Source: Pseudomonas entomophila (GTDB lineage: Bacteria > Pseudomonadota > Gammaproteobacteria > Pseudomonadales > Pseudomonadaceae). Taken from it: DNA of 64,000 nt. This document shows positions 9,607-17,957 of the stretch, piece after piece (the stretch's first letter is position 1; each line of letters opens with the position of its first letter). The notes under the pieces were generated by a model that was given only the letters and a program-made list of their open reading frames with translations, ran no database searches and was not told the DNA's origin. The position numbers and the translations under genes were made by a program. Location: assembly GCF_023277925.1 (NCBI RefSeq), contig NZ_CP063832.1:4152501-4216500 (forward strand). Direction: 5' to 3'.

Positions 9607-10161
9607 TCAGTGCAGCGATGGCTTGGTGGCGGGCGCCTGCGGCTTTGCCAGTTCCGTGTACAGCAGCAGCGGCGCGACGCGCAGGTATTCCATGACTTCC
9701 ATGTAGTCGTTTTCGCCGTCCTCGGACTCTTCCAGCGCTTCCTGGACCTGCGAAATGGCCACCAGGTCCTGGAGCACTTCCTTCGCGTCGGTGGACAAGT
9801 CCTTGCCACCGGCGTTCAGGCCGAAACCGGTAATGAAGCCCTGGCACCACAGGCCCAGCGCGGTGGCGCGGTCGGCCAGCGCGGCATCGTCGGACGGCAG
9901 CAGCAGGACGATGGCGACATCCTCGCCGGTCAGTTCGGCCTTGACCATCTCTTGCAGGCCGACCAGGGCGTTGCGAACGGTGTCGCCGGGCTCGGTCTCG
10001 AGCAGCTGGGCCGCGTCGGCCAGCCAAGCGTCGGCATCGAAGCCGGCGCCGGCGCAGCTGCGGCCGATCAGCAGGCCATGCAGCTCGGCGGGAGTGACAG
10101 GGTGGCCATTGCTCGAAAGCAACATGGCGAAGGCGACGTAGGGCGATTGGGTATTGGGCAT
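9607..10161 (-). CDS. UPF0149 (YgfB/YecA) family protein
   Basis: This 184-residue all-alpha acidic protein is of the YgfB type. Family blocks seen are [16 protein letters not shown] near residue 24, [14 protein letters not shown] near 110, and an acidic [19 protein letters not shown] segment near 145. It is the first gene of the ygfB-pepP-ubiH run and is divergent from the TIGR02449/zapA genes, so the 146-bp gap holds two promoters. E. coli and P. aeruginosa YgfB proteins have been linked to regulation, but the molecular role here cannot be read from the sequence. Confidence 0.9.
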   Translation of the reverse strand: MPNTQSPYVAFAMLLSSNGHPVTPAELHGLLIGRSCAGAGFDADAWLADAAQLLETEPGDTVRNALVGLQEMVKAELTGEDVAIVLLLPSDDAALADRATALGLWCQGFITGFGLNAGGKDLSTDAKEVLQDLVAISQVQEALEESEDGENDYMEVMEYLRVAPLLLYTELAKPQAPATKPSLH

Positions 10162-10307
10162 GGGCAGCTAGGCGCCAGACGGCGCAATGACTAGAATGGA
10201 GACCTTGTATCCTAGCACCGGCAGGCGCGCCAAGACCATCGGCACTGGCCGTCTCGCCCCTGGGGCAGGCATGATCGCCAGGTGAGTCAAGGAATCGAGT
10301 GCAACCC

Positions 10308-10517
10308 ATGCAAGAGAACGACCTGCAAGCGCTGATGAGCCGGTTCGAGCTGCTGATCGAGCGTGTCGAGCAACTAAAACGGCAAAATGCACTCCTACTA
10401 GCTCAGGAACGATCCTGGCGCGAGGAGCGCGCCCACCTCATCGAAAAGAACGAGATCGCCAAACGCAAGATCGAGTCGATGATCTTGCGCCTCAAGGCCC
10501 TGGAGCAAGACTCATGA
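10308..10517 (+). CDS. TIGR02449 family small coiled-coil protein (ZapB-like)
   Basis: This 69-residue protein is predicted to be almost entirely coiled coil: heptad leucines run through ALMSRFELLIERVEQLKRQN and the C-terminal ESMILRLKALEQDS. It belongs to the TIGR02449 group found just before zapA in Pseudomonas, and a division-related role as a ZapB-like partner of ZapA is inferred from that. Its stop overlaps the zapA start by 4 bp. A GTG at 10299, closer to an AAGGA box, is an alternative start adding three residues. Confidence 0.85.
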   Translation: MQENDLQALMSRFELLIERVEQLKRQNALLLAQERSWREERAHLIEKNEIAKRKIESMILRLKALEQDS

Positions 10518-10831
10518 GTTCAAGCAATAGCGTCACCGTGCAGATCCTCGACAAGGAATACTCGATCATCTGCCCGCCCGAGGAGCGCAACAACCTGGTC
10601 GGTGCCGCGCGTTATCTGGATGGCAAGATGCGCGAGATCCGCAGCAGCGGCAAGGTGATCGGCGCCGACCGCATTGCCGTGATGGCCGCGCTGAACATTA
10701 CCCACGAGCTGCTGCACCGCCAGGAACGCCCTGAAGCCGCCAGCGGCGGCACCACCCGCGAGCAGGTGCGCGACCTGCTGGAACGGGTCGACCAGGCACT
10801 GGCCGACGATCCGGTTAGCAAAAACGATTGA
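10514..10831 (+). CDS. zapA: Cell division protein ZapA
   Basis: This 105-residue FtsZ-associated protein promotes Z-ring bundling at mid-cell. It has the N-terminal globular VTVQILDKEYSIICPPEE block, the AARYLDGKMREIR segment, an AVMAALNITHELL helix and a charged C-terminal helix. Length fits the family. It is coupled by a 4-bp overlap to the coiled-coil gene upstream and is followed immediately by 6S RNA, the classical zapA-ssrS-ygfA arrangement. Confidence 0.95.
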   Translation: MSSSNSVTVQILDKEYSIICPPEERNNLVGAARYLDGKMREIRSSGKVIGADRIAVMAALNITHELLHRQERPEAASGGTTREQVRDLLERVDQALADDPVSKND

Positions 10832-10837
10832 GATTGG

Positions 10838-10843
10838 TATACT
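10838..10843 (+). promoter_or_regulatory. Probable -10 box of 6S RNA
   Basis: TATACT lies 8 bp before the expected 6S RNA 5' end and 6 bp after the zapA stop, so the promoter overlaps the end of zapA. I did not find a clear -35. Confidence 0.45.
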
Positions 10844-10850
10844 GGCGCCA

Positions 10851-11027
10851 CTCCCTGGGGGATGCGCCAGTCGGTTATGTCCCTGAGCCGATACGCACAA
10901 CCACGGGGGTTGCACGCTGGGGCCGGTGTGCATGTCCGCCCGACGGAAAGCCTTAACGCCCCCTGCAATCTCCACCTTGAACTTTCGGGTTCAAGGGCTA
11001 CACCGATAGCGGTCTTGTCGGGGAGCC
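10851..11027 (+). ncRNA. ssrS: 6S RNA
   Basis: This untranslated segment between zapA and the 5-formyl-THF cyclo-ligase gene is the standard place of 6S RNA, which binds sigma-70 RNA polymerase in stationary phase. The ends pair (CTCCC near 10851 with GGGGAG near 11021). The Pseudomonas-conserved blocks TGTCCCTGAGCCGATAC and CTTGAACTTTCGGGTTCAAG are present, the latter forming a perfect hairpin at about 10977-10996. Exact 5' and 3' ends are estimated within a few bases. Confidence 0.9.
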
Positions 11028-11040
11028 TGAATTCTCATTG

Positions 11041-11068
11041 CCCGCCTTCCTGGCGGGCATTTCGTTTT
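11041..11068 (+). terminator. Hairpin terminator after 6S RNA
   Basis: CCCGCC, a TTCCT loop and GGCGGG are followed by a T-rich tail (CATTTCGTTTT). It lies between 6S RNA and ygfA, so it could also limit read-through into ygfA. Confidence 0.65.
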
Positions 11069-11100
11069 GGCCGCCAGCCTCATCGGGGACCGCCCGTGCC

Positions 11101-11709
11101 ATGACCGACATCGCGCCCCTCACCCGCCCACAACTGCGCCGTCTGCTGCGCAACGCCCGCCGTGCACTGACAACATCCCAGCAACGCCAGGCCGCACTCG
11201 GCCTGTACCGCCAGTTGGCGCAGGACCCGCTGTTCCGACGCGCCCGGCATATCGCCCTGTACCTGCCCAACGACGGCGAAATCGACCCGCGCCTGCTGCT
11301 GCGCGAAGCCCATAAGCGCGGCAAACAGGTGTACCTGCCCGTGCTGCACGCCTGGCCTCGCACACGCATGGTGTTCCAGCGCTTCGAGCCGGGCGAGAAA
11401 CTGCGCCCCAACCGCTTCCGCATCGCGGAGCCGGTGATCGAGCGCAAGCGTCAACGACCGGTCTGGGCGCTGGATCTTGTCCTGCTGCCGCTGGTCGGGT
11501 TCGATGAAGTGGGCGGTCGCCTGGGCATGGGGGGCGGGTTCTACGACCGCAGCCTGGCCTATCAGGCGCGCCGCAAGGCCTGGAAGAAGCCCGTGCTACT
11601 GGGGCTGGCGCACGAATGCCAGAAGGTGGAGCGGCTGGCCCAGGCAAGCTGGGATGTACCATTGCGCGGGACGGTCTCGGACCGGGGCAGGTACCTGGCG
11701 CCGAAATGA
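11101..11709 (+). CDS. 5-formyltetrahydrofolate cyclo-ligase
   Basis: This 202-residue protein is an ATP-dependent enzyme that converts 5-formyl-THF to 5,10-methenyl-THF. Family motifs include YLPNDGEIDPR near residue 56, the VLLPLVGFDEVGGRLGMGGGFYDR substrate-loop block near 125-148, and the C-terminal VPLRGTVSDRG. The start at 11101 (MTDIAPLTRPQLRR) fits the family; an earlier ATG lies in the terminator. E. coli calls this ygfA or fau, and in both organisms it follows 6S RNA. Confidence 0.93.
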   Translation: MTDIAPLTRPQLRRLLRNARRALTTSQQRQAALGLYRQLAQDPLFRRARHIALYLPNDGEIDPRLLLREAHKRGKQVYLPVLHAWPRTRMVFQRFEPGEKLRPNRFRIAEPVIERKRQRPVWALDLVLLPLVGFDEVGGRLGMGGGFYDRSLAYQARRKAWKKPVLLGLAHECQKVERLAQASWDVPLRGTVSDRGRYLAPK

Positions 11710-11728
11710 ACAGGCGCGAAAAAGGGGA

Positions 11729-11884
11729 TCAGCGGTGCTGCTGTTGCGCGGGGTCGACCGGGGCCTGTTGATAGGCGGCGTCCAGCTTGCGCTCCCACAA
11801 CCCCTGGGCGTAACCGGTGGTGACCACACCCAGACCGAAGATGAAGGCCAGGATCCAGAGCAGGTCCGGTTTACGTTGTTTCAT
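11729..11884 (-). CDS. Small single-pass membrane protein, function unknown
   Basis: This 51-residue protein begins MKQRKPDLLWILAFIFGLGV, a basic N-terminus followed by one hydrophobic helix (residues about 8-26), and ends in a Gln-rich cytoplasmic or periplasmic tail. An AGGGGGG box lies 7 bp before the ATG at 11884, which I prefer over an upstream ATG. It is convergent with ygfA. I do not recognise a named family; similar short proteins sit here in other pseudomonads. Confidence 0.65.
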   Translation of the reverse strand: MKQRKPDLLWILAFIFGLGVVTTGYAQGLWERKLDAAYQQAPVDPAQQQHR

Positions 11885-12060
11885 CGATTGCCCCCCTAGG
11901 CAATAGTCCATGCTCGGCGGCTTTCTTGATGGCTGCCGGAGCGTCTAGCTTTAAAATCGGCGCATTTTCCGACAACGTGAGTCGACACGCAAACGTTGAC
12001 GCCAACCGACTGTCGGTTTCATGCAACGAGTTATTTCAAACCCTTTCAGGAGCAGCACCC

Positions 12061-12510
12061 ATGGCCTACTGGCTGATGAAATCCGAACCCGACGAGCTGT
12101 CGATCGAAGCCTTGGCGCGCCTGGGCGACGCTCGCTGGGACGGTGTGCGCAATTACCAGGCGCGCAATTTTCTGCGGGCCATGAGCGTAGGCGACGAGTT
12201 CCTGTTCTACCACTCCAGCTGCCCACAACCGGGGGTCGCCGGCATCGCCCGGATCACCGCCGCCGCCTATCCCGACCCGACCGCGCTGGACCCTGAAAGC
12301 CACTACTTCGACGCCAAGGCCAGCATCGAGAACAACCCGTGGAGCGCGGTGGACGTGGCCCATGTGAAGACGTTCCGCCAGGTGCTCGGCCTGGGCCTGC
12401 TCAAGCAGCAGGCCGCATTGGAGGCATTGCCCCTGGTGCAGAAAGGTACCCGCCTGTCGGTCATGCCCGTGACACCCGAACAGTGGGCGGCAATCCTCGC
12501 GCTGAACTGA
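12061..12510 (+). CDS. EVE domain-containing protein (PUA-like, DUF55)
   Basis: This 149-residue single-domain EVE protein starts MAYWLMKSEPDELSIEALAR and contains GVRNYQARNFLRAM and EFLFYHSSCPQPGVAGIARI, all hallmark strands of this PUA-like fold. EVE/YTH-type domains bind modified bases in RNA or DNA; no ligand is known for this stand-alone form. The start follows a CAGGAG box. The 176 bp upstream holds its promoter region and a small CCGAC/GTCGG hairpin at about 12005-12017. Confidence 0.92.
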   Translation: MAYWLMKSEPDELSIEALARLGDARWDGVRNYQARNFLRAMSVGDEFLFYHSSCPQPGVAGIARITAAAYPDPTALDPESHYFDAKASIENNPWSAVDVAHVKTFRQVLGLGLLKQQAALEALPLVQKGTRLSVMPVTPEQWAAILALN

Positions 12511-12604
12511 ATAGCCGTCTATCGTCAGGGGTTTGACCAATATCAACGCGCCAGGAAGTGCGCCGCGCCAGGATTGAGGCGTGCAAGCCGCAGGATGCAG
12601 ACCG

Positions 12605-13564
12605 ATGAACCGAATTGCCCCCAGAATCTTCGCTGGCGCCCTGATCGCCCTGCTGCTGGCGGCGGGTGGGCTGGGTTACTGGAAATCCCTCCACGACCGC
12701 CTGCCCGAGGGCCTGAGCATGGGCAACGGCCGCCTTGAGTCTACCGAAGTGCAGATCGCCAGCAAGGTTCCCGGCCGCTTGGCCGAGGTGCTGGTCGACG
12801 AGGGCGACAAAGTGACCCGTGGCCAACTGCTGGCGCGCATCGACACCCGCACGATGGAAGCCCAGCGCGCCCAGGCCGAGGCTGAAGTGTTGCGCGCCAA
12901 CGAGAACTACGCCGCCGCCCAGGCCAGTGTGCAACTGCGCCAGAGCGAACTGCTACTGGCCAGCCAGGAGCTCAAGCGGGTGCGCGAAATCTACCAGCGC
13001 AAGTTCGCCAGCCAGCAGTTGCTTGACCAGCAGCAAGCCCGCTATGACACCGCCAACGCCGCCGTGGTCGCCGCCCGGGCGCAACTGGCGGCGATAAAGG
13101 CCGCCATCGGCGCCGCCGAGGCCCAGGTGGCGCAGCTCACCAGCGAGATCGACGACAGCAGCCTGCGCGCGCCCATCGACGGCATCATCCAGCTGCGCCT
13201 GGCCGAGCCCGGCGAAGTGCTCGGCGCCGGCGGCCGGGTCTTGATGCTGATCGACCCCAGCGACCAGTACATGAACCTCTACCTGCCCGCCGCCACCACC
13301 GGGCGGCTGACGGTTGGCGACCAGGCACGGATCGTCCTCGACGCCCTGCCGGAGAAGGCCTTGCCAGCCAAGGTAGCGTTCGTCGCGGCGAAGGCGCAGT
13401 TCACCCCGAAACAGGTCGAGACCCGCGACGAGCGGCAGAAGCTGGTGTTCCGGGTGAAGCTTCGCCTGAGTGAACCCAGCGCCGTGCCCCAGGCCAAGCC
13501 CGGCATGCCCGGCGCCGGTTACGTGCGCACCGCCGACGTGGGCTGGCCGGCCAACCTGCAATGA
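12605..13564 (+). CDS. HlyD-family periplasmic adaptor (YhiI-like)
   Basis: This 319-residue membrane-fusion protein has one N-terminal membrane anchor (residues about 5-25), a lipoyl-like half-motif (ASKVPGRLAEVLVDEGDKVTRGQ), a long coiled-coil hairpin rich in Ala/Gln (about 80-185), and the second lipoyl half (SSLRAPIDGIIQLRLAEPGE). It probably bridges the inner-membrane ABC pump encoded downstream to an outer-membrane channel. Its stop overlaps the ABC gene start (GCAATGA, 4 bp). The order matches E. coli yhiI-rbbA-yhhJ. Confidence 0.9.
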   Translation: MNRIAPRIFAGALIALLLAAGGLGYWKSLHDRLPEGLSMGNGRLESTEVQIASKVPGRLAEVLVDEGDKVTRGQLLARIDTRTMEAQRAQAEAEVLRANENYAAAQASVQLRQSELLLASQELKRVREIYQRKFASQQLLDQQQARYDTANAAVVAARAQLAAIKAAIGAAEAQVAQLTSEIDDSSLRAPIDGIIQLRLAEPGEVLGAGGRVLMLIDPSDQYMNLYLPAATTGRLTVGDQARIVLDALPEKALPAKVAFVAAKAQFTPKQVETRDERQKLVFRVKLRLSEPSAVPQAKPGMPGAGYVRTADVGWPANLQ

Positions 13565-16284
13565 ACGCCGCCCCAGCGCTGCTGGCCGAGGGCATCAGCC
13601 ACCGCTACGGCGATCTCCAGGCCCTGCGGGGCGTGGCCTTCAGCCTGCCCGCGGGCACCCGCTGCGGCCTGATCGGCCCGGATGGCGCTGGCAAGTCGAC
13701 GCTGCTCGGGCTGATTGCCGGGGTCAAGCGCCTGCAACAGGGTGAGCTGCAGGTGCTTGGCGGCTCGATTCGCCAGCGCCGCCACCGTAGCGCGCTGTAC
13801 CCCAAGGTCGCTTTCATGCCCCAGGGCCTGGGCAACAACCTGTACCCGGAGTTGTCGATCCGCGAGAACATCCAGTTCTTCGCCACCCTGTTCGGCCTGG
13901 GCCGAGCCGAATGCCGCCAGCGCATGACCAGCCTGTTGCGCGCCACCGACCTGGAACGCTTTGCCGAGCGCCCGGCAGGCAAGCTGTCCGGTGGCATGAA
14001 GCAGAAACTCGGTCTGTGCTGCGCATTGATTCACGAACCGGATTTGCTGATCCTCGACGAGCCGACCACCGGCGTCGACCCACTGTCGCGCCGACGCTTC
14101 TGGGAGCTGGTGGAGGAGGTCCGCGCCCAACGTCCACAGCTGACCCTGCTGGTGGCCACCGCCTACATGGAAGAGGCCGAGCAGTTCGAGCACTGCCTGA
14201 TGCTCGATGGCGGGCGCCTGCTGGCAACCGGCCCCAGCCAGGAGCTGGCCGCCGTCACCACCAGCGGCAAGCTGGACGATGCCTTCACCCACTTTCAAGG
14301 CGCCGGCCGCGAGCAGCCCGCCCCCCTGCACATTCCGCCCCGCAAGGCCGACGACGGCCCAGTCGCCATCGAGGCCCACGACCTGACCCTGCGCTTCGGC
14401 GACTTCACTGCCGTGAACAAGGTCAGCTTCGCCATCGGGCGTGGCGAAATATTTGGTTTCCTTGGTTCCAACGGTTGCGGCAAGACCACCACCATGAAGG
14501 TGCTCACCGGCCTGATGCCAGCCAGTGAAGGCAGCGCCAACCTGCTGGGCCGCCCGGTGGACGCCGGCGACCTGGCCACGCGCAAGCGGGTCGGTTTCAT
14601 GTCCCAGAGCTTTTCCCTGTATGGCGAGCTGAGCGCCCGGCAGAACCTCGAACTGCATGCGCGCCTGTTCGACCTGGCAAAGGCCGACAGCGCCCCACGC
14701 ATCACCGAGCTGATCGAACGTTTCGACCTCGGCGCCATGGCCGACCACCCCTCCGGCGCCCTGCCCCTGGGCCTGCGCCAGCGCCTGTCGCTGGCCGTGG
14801 CGGTGCTGCACCGCCCGGAAGTGCTGATCCTCGACGAGCCGACCTCCGGCGTCGACCCGGCCGCCCGCGACGGCTTCTGGCGCTTGCTGGTCGAGCTGTC
14901 CCGTGAACAAGGCGTGACCATCTTCCTCTCAACCCACTTCATGAACGAAGCCCTGCGCTGCGACCGCATCTCGCTGATGCATGCCGGCCGGGTGCTGGCC
15001 TGCGACACCCCGCAGGCGCTGCAACGGCAGTTCGGCGGCGACACCCTGGAGGACGCCTTCGTGCACTGCCTCGAACAAGCTCAGGACACACCAGCCCAGG
15101 CCCAGGTTGATACAGCCCTGGAACAGGCCGGCACACCTCCACCGCCACTGCGCCAATCCTTCAGCCTGCGCCGTCTGCTGGCGGTGGCCAGCCGCGAGGG
15201 CAAGGAGCTGCTGCGCGACAAGGTGCGTCTGGCCTTTGCCCTGCTCGGGGCGCTGTTCATGATGGTGATCTTCGGCTACGGCATTTCGCTGGACGTGGAA
15301 AACCTGGCCTTCGCCGTCTACGACCAAGACCAGAGCCCACAAAGCCGTGCCTACCTCGAAGCCTTCCGCGGCTCTCGCTATTTCGCCGAACAGCAGCCCA
15401 TACGCGATGCCCGCCAGCTGCACCAGCGCCTGCAACGCTCGGAGATCAAGCTGGCCTTGGAGATCCCGCCAGGCTTCGGTCGCGACCTGCACGCCGGCCG
15501 CCAGCCGGTGGTAGCGGCCTGGCTCGACGGCGGCATGCCGTTCCGCGCCGAGACCAGCCGCAACTATGTCGAGGCCGTGCACCAGGCCAACCTCGAACAA
15601 CTCGCCGCCCTCAGCCCGAACCCGGTGTCGCGCCAGCAACCCGTGCGCCTGGAAACGCGCTTTCGCTACAACCAGGATGTGGTTAGCGTCAATGCCATCG
15701 GCCCCGGGGTGATGGCGCTGATCCTGGCGTTCATCCCGGCCATGCTCACCGCGCTGGGGATCGTGCGGGAAAAAGAGCTGGGCTCGATCACCAACTTCTA
15801 CGCCACCCCGCTCACCCGCCTGGAATTCCTGCTCGGCAAGCAGGCCCCCTACCTGGCGGTGAGCCTGGTCAACCTGGCGCTGCTGGTGGCAATGAACCGC
15901 TGGCTGTTCGGCGTGCCGCTCAAGGGCAGCCCGCTGGCCCTGGCCTGCGGTGGCCTGGCCTACCTGTTGGCGACCACCAGCCTGGGTCTGTTGATCTCCG
16001 CCTTCACCCGCACGCAGATCGCGGCGATCCTCGGCACCATGATCATCACCAGCCTGCCGACCATCCAGTTCTCCGGGCTGATCGTGCCACGCTCGTCGCT
16101 GGACGGTTCGGCGGCGCTCATGGGCCAGCTGTTCCCGGCCGGCTACTTCCTCGACATTGCCGTCGGCACCTTCACCAAGGCCCTGGGCCTGCGCGAGCTG
16201 TGGCCGCAGTGCTTGACGCTGCTGGGCTTCTTTGCCGCCTTCACCGGCCTGAGCCTGGCCATGCTGAAAAAGCAGGAGGCCTGA
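13561..16284 (+). CDS. Fused ABC transporter: two ATPase domains plus ABC-2 permease (RbbA-like)
   Basis: This 907-residue polypeptide has two nucleotide-binding domains followed by an ABC-2 membrane domain. NBD1 has Walker A GPDGAGKST (39-47), signature SGGMKQKL and Walker B LLILDEPTTGVDP. NBD2 has Walker A GSNGCGKTT (about 305), Walker B LILDEPTSGVDP, and a degenerate signature LGLRQRLSLA where LSGGQ is expected. The C-terminal half has a large periplasmic loop between its first and second membrane helices. This layout is that of RbbA, reported as ribosome-associated in E. coli, but its HlyD and YhhJ neighbours argue for an exporter. The substrate is unknown. Confidence 0.9.
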   Translation: MNAAPALLAEGISHRYGDLQALRGVAFSLPAGTRCGLIGPDGAGKSTLLGLIAGVKRLQQGELQVLGGSIRQRRHRSALYPKVAFMPQGLGNNLYPELSIRENIQFFATLFGLGRAECRQRMTSLLRATDLERFAERPAGKLSGGMKQKLGLCCALIHEPDLLILDEPTTGVDPLSRRRFWELVEEVRAQRPQLTLLVATAYMEEAEQFEHCLMLDGGRLLATGPSQELAAVTTSGKLDDAFTHFQGAGREQPAPLHIPPRKADDGPVAIEAHDLTLRFGDFTAVNKVSFAIGRGEIFGFLGSNGCGKTTTMKVLTGLMPASEGSANLLGRPVDAGDLATRKRVGFMSQSFSLYGELSARQNLELHARLFDLAKADSAPRITELIERFDLGAMADHPSGALPLGLRQRLSLAVAVLHRPEVLILDEPTSGVDPAARDGFWRLLVELSREQGVTIFLSTHFMNEALRCDRISLMHAGRVLACDTPQALQRQFGGDTLEDAFVHCLEQAQDTPAQAQVDTALEQAGTPPPPLRQSFSLRRLLAVASREGKELLRDKVRLAFALLGALFMMVIFGYGISLDVENLAFAVYDQDQSPQSRAYLEAFRGSRYFAEQQPIRDARQLHQRLQRSEIKLALEIPPGFGRDLHAGRQPVVAAWLDGGMPFRAETSRNYVEAVHQANLEQLAALSPNPVSRQQPVRLETRFRYNQDVVSVNAIGPGVMALILAFIPAMLTALGIVREKELGSITNFYATPLTRLEFLLGKQAPYLAVSLVNLALLVAMNRWLFGVPLKGSPLALACGGLAYLLATTSLGLLISAFTRTQIAAILGTMIITSLPTIQFSGLIVPRSSLDGSAALMGQLFPAGYFLDIAVGTFTKALGLRELWPQCLTLLGFFAAFTGLSLAMLKKQEA

Positions 16285-16285
16285 G

Positions 16286-17395
16286 ATGAGCCGGCTCACC
16301 CATACCTTGCGCCTGGGCCTGAAGGAACTGACCAGCCTGCGCCACGACAGCGTGCTGCTGCTGTTCCTGCTGTACGCCTTCAGCGTGGCGATCTACATGC
16401 CTGCCGCAGGCTCGGTGATCGGCGTGCACAACGCCAGCGTGGCGGTGGTCGACGAAGACCGCAGCGCACTGTCGCGCAAGCTCGCCGAATCGCTGCAACC
16501 GCCCGAGTTCCAGCCCGCCGTAGCGCTGCCGGCCGACCGCCTGTACCAGGCCATGGACAGCGGCCAGTACACCTTCGTCATCAACGTGCCGGTGAACTTC
16601 CAGAGCGACCTGCTGGCCGGGCGCTCGCCGGAACTGCAGGTCAACGTCGATGCCACGGCCATGAGCCAGGCGTTCATGGGCGCCGGCTACATCGGCCGGA
16701 TCTTCGAGCGCGAACTGCTCGAATACGCCGACCGCAGCGCCACCAGCCCTGCGCTGATCAACCCCAAGGCACTGTTCAACCCCAACCTGGAAGGCGGCTG
16801 GTTCCTGGCGGTGATCCAGATCATCAACAACATCACCATTCTCGCCATCGTGCTCACCGGCACCGCGCTGCTGCGTGAGCGCGAACACGGCACCCTCGAT
16901 CACTTGCTGGTGCTGCCCCTGACGGCACTGGAGATCATGCTGGCGAAGATCGGCAGCAACGCCCTGGTGGTGGTGCTGTGCACCTGGATTTCGCTGGAGG
17001 TGGTGGTCAAGGGCGCACTGGGCGTGCCGCTGGCGGGCTCGCTGGGGCTGTTCCTGGGGGTGACCGCGCTGTACCTGTTCGCCAGCACGGCGCTAGGGAT
17101 CTTCCTCGCCACCTTGGCGCGCTCGACGCCGCAGTTCGGCCTGCTGGCAATCCCGGTGATCATCCCGATGCTGCTGCTCTCGGGGGGCAGCACGCCGCTG
17201 GACAGCATGCCGCAGTGGCTGCAGTGGGTCATGCAGGGCTCGCCCTCGACCCACTTCGTCAGCCTGGGTGCGGCAATCCTGTTCCGCGACGCCGGGCTGA
17301 ACGTGGTGTGGCCAGACATGCTGGCCCTGACCATGATCGGCCTGGTGTTCTTCAGCGTGGCCTTGCTGCGCTTTCGCCGCAGCCTCGCCGCCTGA
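16286..17395 (+). CDS. ABC-2 type permease (YhhJ-like)
   Basis: This 369-residue ABC-2 membrane protein has one N-terminal helix (about 22-45), a periplasmic domain of about 120 residues, and five to six C-terminal helices, starting with VIQIINNITILAIVLTGTALL near residue 175. The motif REREHGTLDHLLVLPLTALEI is the usual ABC-2 coupling segment. It starts 2 bp after the RbbA-like gene, completing the three-gene export operon. It probably dimerises with the permease half of the fused protein. Confidence 0.92.
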   Translation: MSRLTHTLRLGLKELTSLRHDSVLLLFLLYAFSVAIYMPAAGSVIGVHNASVAVVDEDRSALSRKLAESLQPPEFQPAVALPADRLYQAMDSGQYTFVINVPVNFQSDLLAGRSPELQVNVDATAMSQAFMGAGYIGRIFERELLEYADRSATSPALINPKALFNPNLEGGWFLAVIQIINNITILAIVLTGTALLREREHGTLDHLLVLPLTALEIMLAKIGSNALVVVLCTWISLEVVVKGALGVPLAGSLGLFLGVTALYLFASTALGIFLATLARSTPQFGLLAIPVIIPMLLLSGGSTPLDSMPQWLQWVMQGSPSTHFVSLGAAILFRDAGLNVVWPDMLALTMIGLVFFSVALLRFRRSLAA

Positions 17396-17800
17396 TCACT
17401 GCACGATCAGGTTGTTGAACAGCAGGTCCTCGACGATCGGCTTGCCCTCTTCGGACTCCATCACCTGCTGCACCTGCTTCAGGGCTTCCTGGCGCAGTTT
17501 TTCCTTGGCTTCGACATTGCTCATGTTGTCCACGCCCTGCTGGGTGAACAGCGCCACCAGCTGGTTGCGAATCAACGGCTCGTGGTGCTTGACCGCGGCG
17601 GCGGCGGTATCGCCGGTGACGCGCAGGGCCACATCGGCCTTGTATACCCGCAGCTTCGGGCCACCATCGAGCGCGTAGTTGCCGACGAAGGGCGGGCTCA
17701 GGGTGATGTAGGATACTTTCGGCTCCCCTTCCTTGGCTTCCTCGGCCATTGCCGCCGCTGGCAGCATCAGGGCCAGCACCATCAAGATCCACGCTTTCAC
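17396..17800 (-). CDS. FliL-like secreted or membrane-anchored protein
   Basis: This 134-residue protein starts at a GTG (17800) 7 bp after GAGGAG and begins with a signal-like helix ending AAAMA. The body (VSYITLSPPFVGNY, then LRVYKADVALRV, then IRNQLVALFTQQGVDNM) follows the pattern of the FliL family, a flagellar stator-associated protein, but no other flagellar gene is nearby. It is probably one of the FliL paralogues outside flagellar clusters; its function is not known. Its stop abuts the YhhJ-like stop, with convergent genes separated by no bases. Confidence 0.8.
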   Translation of the reverse strand: MKAWILMVLALMLPAAAMAEEAKEGEPKVSYITLSPPFVGNYALDGGPKLRVYKADVALRVTGDTAAAAVKHHEPLIRNQLVALFTQQGVDNMSNVEAKEKLRQEALKQVQQVMESEEGKPIVEDLLFNNLIVQ

Positions 17801-17957
17801 GAATTCGCTCCTCAATACAGTTGGCGCCAGCTTACCCAGCGCGCCAGCCAAACCCAAGCCCGGGCTTATGCCGGCTCATCAGGGCGGGCCATGCTCGTTG
17901 ACCGCAGTCACGGCCCTCCTACACTTATCGGCCACCACACGCAAAGGAATAGCCCTG

